Positions 1-8,940 of a stretch of DNA of 56,344 nt are shown here, in pieces. How positions within the stretch are numbered: position 1 is the first letter of the stretch; every line of letters begins with the position of its first letter. The position numbers and the translations under genes were made by a program. The stretch is from Streptomyces sp. DH12 (lineage in GTDB: Bacteria > Actinomycetota > Actinomycetes > Streptomycetales > Streptomycetaceae): contig NZ_JAHWGT010000044.1 of assembly GCF_020873895.1 (NCBI RefSeq), positions 1 to 56,344 on the forward strand, in the 5' to 3' direction. Below the pieces are notes generated by a model, which saw only the letters and a list, made by a program, of their open reading frames with translations, searched no databases and was not told where the DNA came from.

Positions 1-834
1 AGCCCCGCCAAGGCGGGGGCCGCCGCGACGCTGGCCGTCGCCGCCACGGCGGGGCTCGTGTGGGCGCTGTCCGGTGACCCCCGGCCCGTACCCGCGCCCG
101 ACGCGCGTCCACCGGTGGCCCAGCCGGTCGTACCCCGGCCCACCCTCGCGCCGCCCGTGTCCTCACCGCGGCCCGAGCCGCCGCCCTCCCCCCGGCCCGC
201 GGCCCCGCCCCGTCCGGCGCCCGCCGCGACGCCGCCGCCCGCCCCGACCGTCGCGCCCGAGGTGGTGCCGTCCCCGGCGCCCACCCGCAGCGCGCCCCGG
301 CCCGCCCCCACCCGGACGCCGAGCCCGACCGAGGCGCCACCGCCCCCTGCCGCCTCTCCCACACCCCCGCCCGTGCCGCCGCCCGCGCCCGCCACCTACC
401 GGGTGGGCCGGCTCGCGTTCGACGTACTCGGCGACCACACCGGGCCCGAACTGCGGCTGGGCCGCTCCAGCTGGGTGTGGCAGCGCGGCGGCATGTCCGT
501 CGGCGGCACCCCGTACGGGCAGGGCATCACGGTGCACCCCAGTTCCTCGGTGGTGGTCGACCTGAACCGGCGGTGCTCCACCTACACGGCGTTCGTCGGC
601 GTCGACGACATGACGAGGGGCGTCGGGTCGGTGCGGTTCTCCGTCTACGCGGACGGCGTGCGGCTCTGGCGCTCCCCCGTGGTCGACGGCGGTGACCCGG
701 CGGTGCCGGTACGCGTCGACATCTCCGGCCGCAGGACGATCCGGCTCGTCACCGAACCGGGCGCCGGGCCGCTCGGGGCGGTCGGGCTCGCCGACTGGGC
801 GGACGCCGGCATCACCTGCGCGGGCGGTCGCTGA
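1..834 (+). CDS. NPCBM/NEW2-like domain membrane protein, 5' truncated
   Basis: The reading frame is open from the first base of the window, so the N-terminus is missing. The visible part begins with a hydrophobic segment (bases 1-70, Ala/Val/Leu-rich, ending LVWALS) that looks like a transmembrane anchor. A roughly 105-residue Pro/Ala/Thr/Ser linker follows, then a domain of about 145 residues starting near TYRVGRLAF. The C-terminal domain has the pattern of NPCBM (novel putative carbohydrate-binding module): WQRGGMSVGG, a YGQGITVHPSS stretch, TAFVGVDD and a terminal VGLADWADAGI. This suggests an anchored extracytoplasmic sugar-binding domain on a flexible stalk. Whether a kinase, sigma-factor or enzyme domain sits upstream cannot be seen. 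The NPCBM assignment is by motif memory. Confidence 0.72.
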   Translation, partial: SPAKAGAAATLAVAATAGLVWALSGDPRPVPAPDARPPVAQPVVPRPTLAPPVSSPRPEPPPSPRPAAPPRPAPAATPPPAPTVAPEVVPSPAPTRSAPRPAPTRTPSPTEAPPPPAASPTPPPVPPPAPATYRVGRLAFDVLGDHTGPELRLGRSSWVWQRGGMSVGGTPYGQGITVHPSSSVVVDLNRRCSTYTAFVGVDDMTRGVGSVRFSVYADGVRLWRSPVVDGGDPAVPVRVDISGRRTIRLVTEPGAGPLGAVGLADWADAGITCAGGR

Positions 835-1174
835 CGGAAGCCCGCCCTGAGCCCGGGGGCGGTCCGGTGGCTGCGGCCCTCCGGCCCTGCGGCCCTCCGG
901 TCCTGCAAGTCCTGGGCCCGGGAGGGCTGCGGGCTCCGGGCGCGGGGCGGAGCTCCGGTGTTGGACGCGGGGCAAGGCTGCGGTGACGGGCGCCGGGCAA
1001 GGCTGCGGTGATGGGTGGGCTGCGGCGTCGGGGGACGGTGGGCGGGAGCCGTGGGTGGGCCGTGCCGGGTTCGGGGGGGGCGGCCCCCGGGCGCTGGGGA
1101 CGGCGGGGGAGGCATGCTGTGCTCGACGGTACGACCAGCCGTCAGACCACCACCGTGAGCACCAGGGGGACCCC
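835..1174. other. Intergenic region with short GC-rich repeats
   Basis: About 340 bases with no supportable gene. It contains degenerate runs of a cggccct/ccggccc unit near 865-900 and two copies of a gggcaaggctgcggtga unit near 966-1013. No tRNA, clear terminator or promoter was recognised. Confidence 0.5.
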
Positions 1175-1729
1175 ATGGAACACGACATCCCAGCCGACCC
1201 GGCCGCCCCAGCCGTCCGTGTGAAGGTCGTCGAGGACGATCTGTTCGGGCCCGTCACCGTCTCGTTGGACCTCGGCGCGGGGGTGGTCGTCGTGCACGGT
1301 GACGCCGTTCCGCGCGTCGAGCTCCGCCGGGACCCGGCCGTGTCCGACATCGACGACCACGTTCCCGTCGGTACGCGCGACGGTGCTGCGCTCAGCCTCG
1401 TCATCGACGGTTCCGAGCTGCCCGTCCGCCCCGGCAAGGGCCGGTTGACCAGGCGTTCGTTCCGGGTGGACGTGCCGTACGGGGAGGTCGTCTACCGGCT
1501 GGTGCCCGACTCGCTGGCGGGCAGTCGGCTGTTGCGCGGCGAGGAGCGGATCGGCGCGTTCACCTCCGACGGTGACGGCGTCGTCCTCGTCGAGTGGCGG
1601 GACGGGGTCGGTGTGCGGGCCGTCGAGGTGGGGCTCGGGTACGCCCTGGCGGCGGCGTTCGGCACCGGCGCGGGGCCGATGTGGCTGCTGGCCCTGGAAG
1701 CGCTCGGGGACCTGATCACTCCGGGCTGA
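1175..1729 (+). CDS. Hypothetical protein, 184 aa
   Basis: I do not recognise this family. The start at 1175 is chosen because AGGGGG lies 5-10 bases upstream (1164-1169), whereas the open frame extending further upstream has low-complexity sequence. The protein (MEHDIPADPA...) reads like a beta-rich domain, alternating Val/Asp/Arg strands with little low complexity. It ends in a moderately hydrophobic Ala/Gly/Leu stretch (YALAAAFGTGAGPMWLLAL) that could be a C-terminal helix. No Cys residues and no catalytic motif are visible. It points toward the converging cyclase-like gene 134 bases away. The codon pattern (strong G/C at third positions) supports a real gene. Confidence 0.65.
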   Translation: MEHDIPADPAAPAVRVKVVEDDLFGPVTVSLDLGAGVVVVHGDAVPRVELRRDPAVSDIDDHVPVGTRDGAALSLVIDGSELPVRPGKGRLTRRSFRVDVPYGEVVYRLVPDSLAGSRLLRGEERIGAFTSDGDGVVLVEWRDGVGVRAVEVGLGYALAAAFGTGAGPMWLLALEALGDLITPG

Positions 1730-1863
1730 GCCGCGGGCGGCCTCCGCGCCGGCCGCCGGCCCGCGCCACCGCCGGCCCCGTGCGGGACGGCGCGGCTCGG
1801 AGCCGTACCGCATGGGTGTGGCTGTGGCGTGCCGGGGGTGTGGGGCCGGGCCCCCGGCGGTGG

Positions 1864-4005
1864 TCAGGAGCGCAGGGTGGGGCGGGACGGTACGCCCGCG
1901 GCGACCGCGCGGCGGCGGGGGGCGGCGGTGCCGGTCCAGCAGGTGCCGCGGCGGGCGAGGAGGCGGTGGAGCCACAGTTCGGTGGAGACCAGGTCGGCGA
2001 TGCCGTCGAGGGGCACCGGTTCGCCGTCGGCGGCGGCGCGGAGGGCGGTGCGCACGACGCGTGCCTCGATGAGTCCGGCGTCGGCGAGCAGCGGGGCGTC
2101 GAAGAGGGCGAGGAGTTGGGGGAGGGCGACGCGGAGGCCGGCGCGTACGGCGGTCTGGGAGGGGGCTTGGGTGGGGGCGCCCCAGCCGGGGGGCAGGTCG
2201 TGGATGCCGGTGCCGGCGAGGACGGCGCGCAGGATGTCGGCGCGGGCGCCGGGGCGTACGCGGAGGGATTCGGGGAGGTCGCGGCAGGCGCGGACGACCT
2301 GGTTGTCGAAGAACGGGGCGTGGAGGCGCTGGCTGCGGATCTCGGCGGCCTGTTCGAGGACGCGGTGGTCGGCGGCGTGGCGGGCGAGGGCGGCGCGGGC
2401 GCGGGCTTCGCCGGGGCGTTGGACGGAGGTGGGGCGGGTGGCCGCCTGGTGGAGGCGAACCGATACTTCGGCGAGGGCTTCGCCGGTGAGCCAGCGGGCG
2501 GCCGGGCCGGGGCGGGTCCAGGCGAGGGCGGCGAGGGAGGCGTCGAGGGGCCCGTCGGGGGTGCCGTTGCCGGTGGCGAGGGCGCGGTTGGCTTCGAGGA
2601 GGCGGCCGGCGGCGGCTTCGAGTCCTGCCCGGTAGGGGGTGCGGGCGAGTCTGCGGGCGGCCCGGTAGACGGTGATGGGGACGAGGAGGGAGCCGGCGGT
2701 GGGGCCGGTGGCGCGGGCGAGGGCGGTGACGGGGCGCAGCAGGTGGCGGCGTCTGCGGTCCATGAGGAGGTCGGCGAGGCGGGCCGGGTGGGCGTCGAGG
2801 ACCTGGCGGGCGCCGTGGCCGGTGAGGTGGTCGGCGCTGCCCGCGGCGAGGCGGCGGCGGTGGCGGGCGGCGGTGACCAGGGCGGGGCCTGGTTCGTCGG
2901 TGAGGGGGACGTCGAGGTCGGCGTAGGGGAGGGCTTCGTCTTCGTCGGCGGCGACGACGACGTGGTGGAGGCGGGGGTTCTCGGCGAGGGCGTGGGCGCG
3001 TTCGAGTTCGGCGGTGTGGCCGGGTTCGCGGGCGCCGGCGGTGAGGTCGTTGAAGGTGACGGCGAGGAGGCGTTCGCCGGCGCCGGTGCCGCCGTGGCCG
3101 GTGATGGTGCCGGGTACGCCGGGGAGGCCGGCGGCGAGGAGGGCGAGGGTGCTGGAGGCGCTGCCGCCGGAGAGGTCGGCGCCGATGCCGGGGGCGGGCG
3201 CGTGGCCGCGGGCGGCGCGGCGGTCGGCGGGGCCCATGCCGGGGACGGGTCCGGGGTCGGGCGGCGGGGTGGCGGGGGCGTGGCGGGGGGCGGTGAGGCG
3301 GGCGCGGACGGCTTCGACGAGGGCGTCTCGTACGGCTTCGACGGCGCGGTCCGGGTCGAGTTGGGGGGCGGCGACGGCGAGGGAGGCGACGGGTTCGTAG
3401 CCGGTGATCTCGCGGGAGCCTTCGCGCAGGACGAGGGCGTGGCCGGGGGGGACGCGTCTGACGCCGGCGTAGGGGGTGGAGTCGCGGAGCGCTTCGGTGG
3501 TTTCGGGGCAGGCGAGGAGCGCGGCGAGGTGGCCGATGTCGAGTTGGGCCTCGATGAGGTCGGCGAGGGGGAGGGCGGCGGTGGCGTAGGCGGTGCCGTT
3601 GGCCCAGGGGGTGTGGAAGACGGGGCGGGCGCCGGCGAGGTCGGCGGCGACGGTGATGCGCCGGCCGGTCTGGACGACGGCGGTGTAGCTGCCGGGCCAG
3701 GCGGTGAGGTGGCGCAGGGCGCCGCCGCGGGCGGCGAAGAGGCCGACGCGGAGTTCCTCGTCGGTGGCGGCGCAGCAGCCGAGGACGGCGAGGCGGGTGT
3801 CGGGGGCGACGCTGACGACGCGGATCTCGTCGGGGCGCCAGTCGCCGACGGCCCAGAGGGGGTCGGGGTCGCCCCAGAGGAGGTGGCCGCCGACGGGTTG
3901 CATGGTGGGGGCGTCGTCGGAGGCGGTGCCGGCTCCGACCGCGCCCACGGCGCCGGCCGTGCCGAAGTTCGCGGCGATACTGCTCCACCCCACCAGCCAG
4001 CGCAT
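1864..4005 (-). CDS. Asparagine-synthetase-like (lasso/macrolactam cyclase type) protein
   Basis: The 713-residue product begins MRWLVGWSS and has the two-part layout of class B asparagine synthetases. An N-terminal half resembles the Ntn glutaminase fold but has no Cys at position 2. A C-terminal half is ATP-pyrophosphatase-like. The start ATG at 4005 follows GTGGAGG with about 5 bases of spacing. This resembles the actinobacterial albusnodin/ikarugamycin-type macrolactam cyclases, which activate a side-chain carboxylate with ATP to close an isopeptide ring. The PPi-loop reads SGGSASS (residues about 279-285) where active enzymes have SGGxDS, so the conserved Asp is missing. The later HAPFFDNQVVRA segment is well kept. 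No lasso precursor, leader protease or RRE protein lies beside it. Function is therefore unproven; it may be a non-catalytic or repurposed paralogue. Confidence 0.72.
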   Translation of the reverse strand: MRWLVGWSSIAANFGTAGAVGAVGAGTASDDAPTMQPVGGHLLWGDPDPLWAVGDWRPDEIRVVSVAPDTRLAVLGCCAATDEELRVGLFAARGGALRHLTAWPGSYTAVVQTGRRITVAADLAGARPVFHTPWANGTAYATAALPLADLIEAQLDIGHLAALLACPETTEALRDSTPYAGVRRVPPGHALVLREGSREITGYEPVASLAVAAPQLDPDRAVEAVRDALVEAVRARLTAPRHAPATPPPDPGPVPGMGPADRRAARGHAPAPGIGADLSGGSASSTLALLAAGLPGVPGTITGHGGTGAGERLLAVTFNDLTAGAREPGHTAELERAHALAENPRLHHVVVAADEDEALPYADLDVPLTDEPGPALVTAARHRRRLAAGSADHLTGHGARQVLDAHPARLADLLMDRRRRHLLRPVTALARATGPTAGSLLVPITVYRAARRLARTPYRAGLEAAAGRLLEANRALATGNGTPDGPLDASLAALAWTRPGPAARWLTGEALAEVSVRLHQAATRPTSVQRPGEARARAALARHAADHRVLEQAAEIRSQRLHAPFFDNQVVRACRDLPESLRVRPGARADILRAVLAGTGIHDLPPGWGAPTQAPSQTAVRAGLRVALPQLLALFDAPLLADAGLIEARVVRTALRAAADGEPVPLDGIADLVSTELWLHRLLARRGTCWTGTAAPRRRAVAAGVPSRPTLRS

Positions 4006-4814
4006 CGCCGCCTCCACAGCCTGTGGACATCTTCAGCCACTCGGGTCCGCTCGTCGTGGGCCGCTGGGGCGGCTGGTGCGACGAGGGGTGCCGATGGAGA
4101 CATGCTGCCACGACAACAGGCGCACAGGAGGTCGTCCGGGCGGCGCGTACGCAAACGGGAACGCGCCCCTGGCAATTGATGGGGCGGTGCGGTCGCGTCG
4201 GCGCGGGAGCGTCAACTCCCTTTGCGAGGGGTCGGATTGATCAAGTCCGGGCCGGTAGGGGAGGGTTCGACCGGGCGGAGGATGGGCATCATTCAGCCAA
4301 TCTCCGTGCCCACCGGAGCCCGTGTGCGGCGTCGGCTCGGGTCCGGTTCCGGTCCGGTACGGCCCCGGTCCGGGTGCGGCGCGGGCCGCGTCCGGGCCCC
4401 GTCCGGGTCCGGTGCGGGCCCCGTTCCGCTCCGGTCGCGCCGGGGTGGCCCGGTCCCTCGGGGTGGTCCGGTCCGGGGGGCGCTGCTCGCCCTCCGGACC
4501 GGTCCGCCGCCCGCGGGGAATGAGGCGACGGTGTCCCCCAGCCCGCTGGTTCCCGCCCAGCGGGCCGACCCACGCAGCACCATGGAAGCGCTCCCCCGGC
4601 GGGACGGGGCAGAGCGCACGGACGGGCGCACGGCCACACGGCGGGGGCACGGCAGCGGGTGTGCGGGCGCACGCCGACGTCCCGTACGCACCACAATCCC
4701 GCCATAGGGAACACCGCCTCTTAACGGTGGGGATGCGGCGAACTACGCTGGGTTTACGAATGCCGCGCGCCTATGCCTGGCAGCGCGGCGGCCGTCTGGG
4801 TCGAGGGGTGGCGC
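4006..4814. other. 809-base divergent intergenic region with GGTCCGG-rich low-complexity core
   Basis: This separates the cyclase-like gene (minus) from the sporulation regulator (plus). Bases about 4320-4510 consist of imperfect repeats of a ggtccggt/gggtccgg unit with almost no A. A short minus-strand frame (start near 4292, 26 codons, preceded by a GGAG) ends in TGA at about 4212, but its product (PILRPVEPSPTGPDL core) has no recognisable leader or core. The minus strand also carries TTGACG near 4210, a possible -35. No convincing gene was found here. Confidence 0.55.
4721..4749 (+). promoter_or_regulatory. Candidate promoter of the sporulation-associated regulator gene
   Basis: TTAACG (4721-4726) and TACGCT (4744-4749) are separated by exactly 17 bases, matching a vegetative (HrdB-like) TTGACn/TAnnnT pattern. 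The start codon is 66 bases past the -10. Inference from sequence only. Confidence 0.5.
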
Positions 4815-6497
4815 ATGTCCAGGGAGCTACGCGGACCGAACGAGAAGCTCGGCACCGTTCTCGCCCTCGCCGGCATCAGTAACGCCGGCCTGGCCCGGCG
4901 CGTCAACGACCTGGGCGCGCAGCGCGGTCTGACCCTGCGCTACGACAAGACGTCGGTGGCCCGGTGGGTGTCGAAGGGCATGATCCCGCAGGGTGCCGCG
5001 CCGCACCTGATCGCCGCCGCGATCGGCCAGAAGCTGGGCCGCCCGGTGCCGCTGCACGAGATCGGCCTGGCGGACGCGGATCCGGCGCCGGAGGTGGGGT
5101 TGGCGTTCCCGCGGGACGTGGGCGAGGCGGTGCGGTCGGCGACGGAGTTGTACCGGCTGGACCTGGCCGGTCGCCGGGCGGGCGGGGGCGGCATCTGGCA
5201 GTCGCTGGCGGGTTCCTTCGCGGTCAGCGCGTACGCCGTGCCCGCGTCGCGGTGGCTGATCGCCCCGGCCGACCCGTCGGTGGAGCGGCACGTCCCGCGC
5301 ACGGAAGGGCAGGCTCCGCAGTCCGGCAGGGGCGCGTCCGCGGCCCGGCCCGCGCCCCGCCCGCCCGGAGCGCCCGGCGGAGCCGGGACCGCGGCGGCCT
5401 CCGGTACCACCGGCACCGCGGCGGCCGCTACCGCGGGTGCCCCGGGAGCCCCGGGAGCCGGGGACGACACGGACACCGGCACCCGGACCGGCACCGGCGC
5501 CGCCCCCGTTCCCGGCACCGGCGTCCGGCCGGTCGCGTCCGTCACCGTGGTCGAGGAGCTGCCGCCGGACGGCGGCCACGCGCGCGTGGGCCACAGCGAC
5601 GTGGCGAAGCTCCGGGAGGCGGCCGAGGACGCCCGCCGCTGGGACTCCAAGTACGGCGGCGGGGACTGGCGGTCCTCGATGGTGCCCGAGTGCCTGCGCG
5701 TCGACGCGGCGCCGCTGCTGCTGGGCTCGTACTCGGACGAGGTCGGGCGGGCCCTGTTCGGGGCGACCGCCGAGCTGACCCGGCTGGCCGGCTGGATGGC
5801 CTTCGACACCGGTCAGCAGGAGGCCGCGCAGCGCTACTACATCCAGGCGCTGCGCCTGGCGCGGGCCGCCGCCGACGTGCCCCTCGGCGGGTACGTCCTG
5901 GCGTCGATGTCGTTGCAGGCCACCTACCGGGGCTTCGCCGACGAGGGCGTCGACCTGGCGCAGGCGGCCCTGGAGCGCAACCGGGGACTGGCCACGGCCC
6001 GCACGATGTCGTTCTTCCGGCTGGTGGAGGCGCGCGCCCACGCCAAGGCCGGGGACGCGGCGGCGGCCGGGGCGGCGCTGAAGGCTGCCGAGGGGTGGCT
6101 GGAGCGGTCCCGGGAGGGCGACGCGGACCCGTCGTGGCTCGGCTTCTACTCGTACGACCGGTTCGCCGCCGACGCCGCCGAGTGCTACCGCGACCTGAAG
6201 GCCCCGCGACAGGTGCGGCGCTTCACCGAGCAGGCGCTGTCGCGGCCGACGGAGGAGTACGTGCGCTCCCACGGCCTGCGGCTGGTGGTGAGCGCGGTCG
6301 CCGAGCTGGAGTCGGGGAACCTCGACGCGGCGTGCGCGGCGGGCACGCGCGCGGTGGAGGTCGCCGGGCGGATCTCGTCGGCGCGGACCACCGAGTACGT
6401 GCGCGACCTGCTGCACCGCCTGGAGCCGTACGGCGACGAGCCGCGCGTCGCGGAGCTGCGCGAGCGCGCCCGGCCCCTGCTGACGACCCCGGCGTAG
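4815..6497 (+). CDS. Sporulation-associated protein, NsdA-like regulator
   Basis: Predicted product of 560 residues, matching what I recall as S. coelicolor SCO4114 (sporulation-associated protein), in the family of NsdA, a negative regulator of differentiation. Start ATG at 4815 is chosen for GAGGGG 6 bases upstream. The N-terminus ([20 protein letters not shown]) and the following [10 protein letters not shown] segment look like a helix-turn-helix of the XRE type. A Pro/Ala/Gly/Thr linker spans roughly residues 165-255. The C-terminal half is alpha-helical with Ala-rich repeats ([30 protein letters not shown]) typical of a TPR bundle. This layout suggests a cytoplasmic DNA-binding or partner-binding regulator. 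Direct targets cannot be inferred. The gene is monocistronic, with its own promoter candidate 66 bases upstream. Confidence 0.8.
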   Translation: MSRELRGPNEKLGTVLALAGISNAGLARRVNDLGAQRGLTLRYDKTSVARWVSKGMIPQGAAPHLIAAAIGQKLGRPVPLHEIGLADADPAPEVGLAFPRDVGEAVRSATELYRLDLAGRRAGGGGIWQSLAGSFAVSAYAVPASRWLIAPADPSVERHVPRTEGQAPQSGRGASAARPAPRPPGAPGGAGTAAASGTTGTAAAATAGAPGAPGAGDDTDTGTRTGTGAAPVPGTGVRPVASVTVVEELPPDGGHARVGHSDVAKLREAAEDARRWDSKYGGGDWRSSMVPECLRVDAAPLLLGSYSDEVGRALFGATAELTRLAGWMAFDTGQQEAAQRYYIQALRLARAAADVPLGGYVLASMSLQATYRGFADEGVDLAQAALERNRGLATARTMSFFRLVEARAHAKAGDAAAAGAALKAAEGWLERSREGDADPSWLGFYSYDRFAADAAECYRDLKAPRQVRRFTEQALSRPTEEYVRSHGLRLVVSAVAELESGNLDAACAAGTRAVEVAGRISSARTTEYVRDLLHRLEPYGDEPRVAELRERARPLLTTPA

Positions 6498-6612
6498 GGC
6501 GGCGGGGACCGGGCCGCACCACCTGGCGTGATCCATCTCCCACCGCCGCGCGGACCTGGTTTAACGGCGTTGTCAGCGGGCCAGTGCACTATCGGGGTGG
6601 GAGGTGGCACAG

Positions 6613-7824
6613 GTGTCCGGGTTCGGCAGCGGCATGTTCGACTGCGACATCCTGGTGATCGGCGGCGGGATCATCGGGTTGTCGACGGCGTACGCGCTCT
6701 CGCGGGCCGCTCCCGGGACCCGGGTGGTCGTCCTGGAGAAGGAGGCGGGCCCCGCCCGCCACCAGACGGGCCGCAACAGCGGCGTCATCCACAGCGGGAT
6801 CTACTACCGCCCCGGTTCACTCAAGGCGCGGTACGCGGTGCGCGGCGCGGCCGAGATGGTGAAGTTCTGCGCCGAGTACGGGCTGCCGCACGAGGTGACC
6901 GGGAAGCTGATCGTCGCCACCGACCGCTCCGAGCTGCCCCGGCTGCACGCGCTCGTCCAGCGCGGCCGGGAGAACGGCATCCCCGTGCGCGAGCTGGGGC
7001 CGGCGCAGATCAGCGAGTTCGAGCCGCAGGTGAGGGGCATCGCCGCGATCCACGTCGGCACCACGGGCGTCTGCGACTACGGGGCGGTGGCGGCGCAGCT
7101 CGCGGAGGCGTCCGGCGCGGAGCTGCGGTACGGGGCGCGGGTCACCGCCGTCGACCGCCGCCCCTGGGGGGTGGCGGTGCGGACGGCGGACGGCGGCGTG
7201 GTGCGGGCCCGGGCGCTGGTGAACTGCGCGGGGCTGCACTGCGACGCGGTGGCGCGGCTCGCGGGGGACGAGCCGGGCGTGCGGATCGTGCCGTTCCGCG
7301 GCGAGTACTACGAGCTGGCCCGGCCCGACCTCGTGCGGGGCCTGGTCTATCCGGTGCCGGACCCGGCGTTCCCGTTCCTGGGCGTGCACCTGACGCGCGG
7401 CGTCGACGGCGGCGTCCACCTCGGACCGAACGCCGTGCCCGCGGCGGCCCGCGAGGGCTACCGCCGGCGGCAGGTGGACCCGCGGGACCTGGCCGGGACG
7501 CTCGCCTGGCCCGGCACGTGGCGGATCGCCCGGCGGCACTGGCGGTACGGGGCGGGGGAGCTGCACAGGTCCCTGTCGAAGCGGGCGTTCACGGAAGCGG
7601 TGCGGCGGCTGCTGCCCGCCGTGGAGGCCGCGGACCTGCGTCCCGCGCCGGCGGGGGTGCGGGCCCAGGCGGTGCTGCGGGACGGCACGCTCGTCGACGA
7701 CTTCCTCATCCGGCGCGGCCCGCGCACCGTCCACGTGCTGAACGCGCCGTCGCCCGCGGCGACGGCGTCCCTGCCGATCGGGCGGGAGGTCGCCCGGCAG
7801 GCGCTGGCCCTGGTCGACGGGTAG
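6613..7824 (+). CDS. lhgO: L-2-hydroxyglutarate oxidase (FAD-dependent)
   Basis: This 403-residue protein belongs to the FAD-dependent DAO/GlpD superfamily and is the L-2-hydroxyglutarate oxidase type, which oxidises L-2-hydroxyglutarate to 2-oxoglutarate. The dinucleotide-binding motif DILVIGGGIIGLSTAYAL lies near residue 10. The LhgO hallmark HQTGRNSGVIHSGIYY follows around residues 50-65. Later motifs are NCAGLHCD and, near the C-terminus, APSPAATASLPIG for the second FAD contact. A GTG at 6604 is also in frame, but the GGGAGG immediately before it would leave no spacing; the GTG at 6613 has about 8 bases of spacing and is preferred. The enzyme is probably a metabolite-repair function. It is unrelated to its neighbours and stands alone. 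Confidence 0.88.
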   Translation: MSGFGSGMFDCDILVIGGGIIGLSTAYALSRAAPGTRVVVLEKEAGPARHQTGRNSGVIHSGIYYRPGSLKARYAVRGAAEMVKFCAEYGLPHEVTGKLIVATDRSELPRLHALVQRGRENGIPVRELGPAQISEFEPQVRGIAAIHVGTTGVCDYGAVAAQLAEASGAELRYGARVTAVDRRPWGVAVRTADGGVVRARALVNCAGLHCDAVARLAGDEPGVRIVPFRGEYYELARPDLVRGLVYPVPDPAFPFLGVHLTRGVDGGVHLGPNAVPAAAREGYRRRQVDPRDLAGTLAWPGTWRIARRHWRYGAGELHRSLSKRAFTEAVRRLLPAVEAADLRPAPAGVRAQAVLRDGTLVDDFLIRRGPRTVHVLNAPSPAATASLPIGREVARQALALVDG

Positions 7825-7890
7825 GGGCGGCGGGGGCGGGCGCCGACGGGCGGCCACCGACGGGTGGGGGCGGCGGCGGGGGGTGGCGGC

Positions 7891-7940
7891 CCGGTCCTTC
7901 GACGGGTGGGTAGGGGCGCCCGGTCCTTCGACGGGTGGGA
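7891..7940. repeat. Two direct copies of a 20-base unit ahead of trmB
   Basis: The unit cccggtccttcgacgggtgg occurs at about 7890-7909 and again at about 7919-7938. Both copies lie in the short lhgO-trmB gap, close to the trmB promoter. No function is evident. Confidence 0.6.
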
Positions 7941-7959
7941 GGGAGGACGGCGGGGTTCG

Positions 7960-7965
7960 TAGAAT
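7960..7965 (+). promoter_or_regulatory. -10 element of trmB (probably leaderless transcript)
   Basis: TAGAAT at 7960-7965 is followed after 10 bases by the GTG start at 7976, with no ribosome binding site between. That geometry fits a transcript beginning at or just before the start codon. No good -35 was seen. Confidence 0.5.
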
Positions 7966-7975
7966 CGAAAGCACT

Positions 7976-8803
7976 GTGTCCGAGAAGACCGCGTCGAGCA
8001 CGCCCCCCGCGCCCCCCGCCCCCGAGACCCCGCAGGTGCCCGCGCCGGCCCACCGCGGCAGCCGTATGTTCGCCGACGGCACCGGCCCCGCCCCCGATCC
8101 GGCCGGGTCGCACTTCGAGCGGCGCATCCGCAGCTTCCAGCCCCGCCGCAGCCGCGTCACCACCGGTCAGGCCGACGCGCTGCGCCGCCTGTGGCCCGCC
8201 TGGGGCCTGGACATCGACGGGCAGCGCGTCCTGGACCTGGACGAGCTGTTCGGCGGACTGCCCGTGGTGCTGGAGATCGGCTTCGGCATGGGTGAGGCGA
8301 CCGCCCGGATGGCCGCCGCCGACCCGTCGACCGGGATTCTCGCCGTGGACGTCCACACCCCCGGCCAGGGCAACCTCCTCGGCCTCGCCGAGCGCGAGGG
8401 GCTCACGAACGTCCGCGTCGCCAACGGCGACGCGATCATCCTGCTGCGGGAGATGCTGCCGCCCGCCGCGCTCGCCGGCGTCCGCGTGTACTTCCCGGAC
8501 CCGTGGCCGAAGAAGCGCCACCACAAGCGGCGGCTGATCCAGCCGGAGTTCCTGAGCCTCCTCGCGCCCCGTATGGCGCCCGGTGCGGTGCTGCACTGCG
8601 CGACGGACTGGGAGCCGTACGCGGAGCAGATGCTGGAGGTGCTGACCGCGCACCCCGACTTCGAGAACACCGTTCCCGGCGGCGGGTACGCGCCCCGGCC
8701 CGACTTCCGGCCGCTGACCCGGTTCGAGGGGCAGGGCCTGGACAAGGGCCACGTCGTGCACGACCTCCTCTTCGCCCGCGTCCCGGCCGCCGACCCGGCG
8801 TGA
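7976..8803 (+). CDS. trmB: tRNA (guanosine(46)-N7)-methyltransferase
   Basis: The product (275 residues) is TrmB, which transfers a methyl group from SAM to N7 of G46 in the tRNA variable loop. A disordered Pro/Ala-rich N-terminal extension of about 40 residues precedes the core. The SAM-binding motif VVLEIGFGMGEATARMA lies near residues 95-110, followed by ILAVDVHTPG. The family signature YFPDPWPKKRHHKRR starts at about residue 172 and carries the catalytic Asp and RNA-contacting basic residues. The start is set at GTG 7976, where MSEKTASST begins directly after a -10-like hexamer; the in-frame extension upstream consists of repeat-derived sequence. S. coelicolor has the same gene near the sporulation-associated gene. 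Confidence 0.93.
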   Translation: MSEKTASSTPPAPPAPETPQVPAPAHRGSRMFADGTGPAPDPAGSHFERRIRSFQPRRSRVTTGQADALRRLWPAWGLDIDGQRVLDLDELFGGLPVVLEIGFGMGEATARMAAADPSTGILAVDVHTPGQGNLLGLAEREGLTNVRVANGDAIILLREMLPPAALAGVRVYFPDPWPKKRHHKRRLIQPEFLSLLAPRMAPGAVLHCATDWEPYAEQMLEVLTAHPDFENTVPGGGYAPRPDFRPLTRFEGQGLDKGHVVHDLLFARVPAADPA

Positions 8804-8926
8804 CCGGTCCCGGCCGCCGACCCGGCGTACCACTCGCCCCGCGTGCCCCCTCGCCCCGCGTGACCGCCCGCACCGCGTGACCGCCCGGCCGTCCCCAAGG
8901 CGGTCGCGGAGTGTCGGCGTGGCCGT

Positions 8927-8932
8927 CTAGGG
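8927..8932 (+). promoter_or_regulatory. -10 element of the PrsW-family gene (probably leaderless)
   Basis: TAGGGT at 8927-8932 is followed after 8 bases by the GTG start at 8941. There is no Shine-Dalgarno sequence. No convincing -35 hexamer was found. Confidence 0.4.
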
Positions 8933-8940
8933 TCGGCCGG

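Noticed and set aside
1142-4111. Long minus-strand open frame (nearly 1000 codons) overlapping the cyclase-like gene
   Set aside because: Arg/Pro/His-rich product of a shifted frame in GC-rich DNA; it overlaps two better-supported genes and has no domain.
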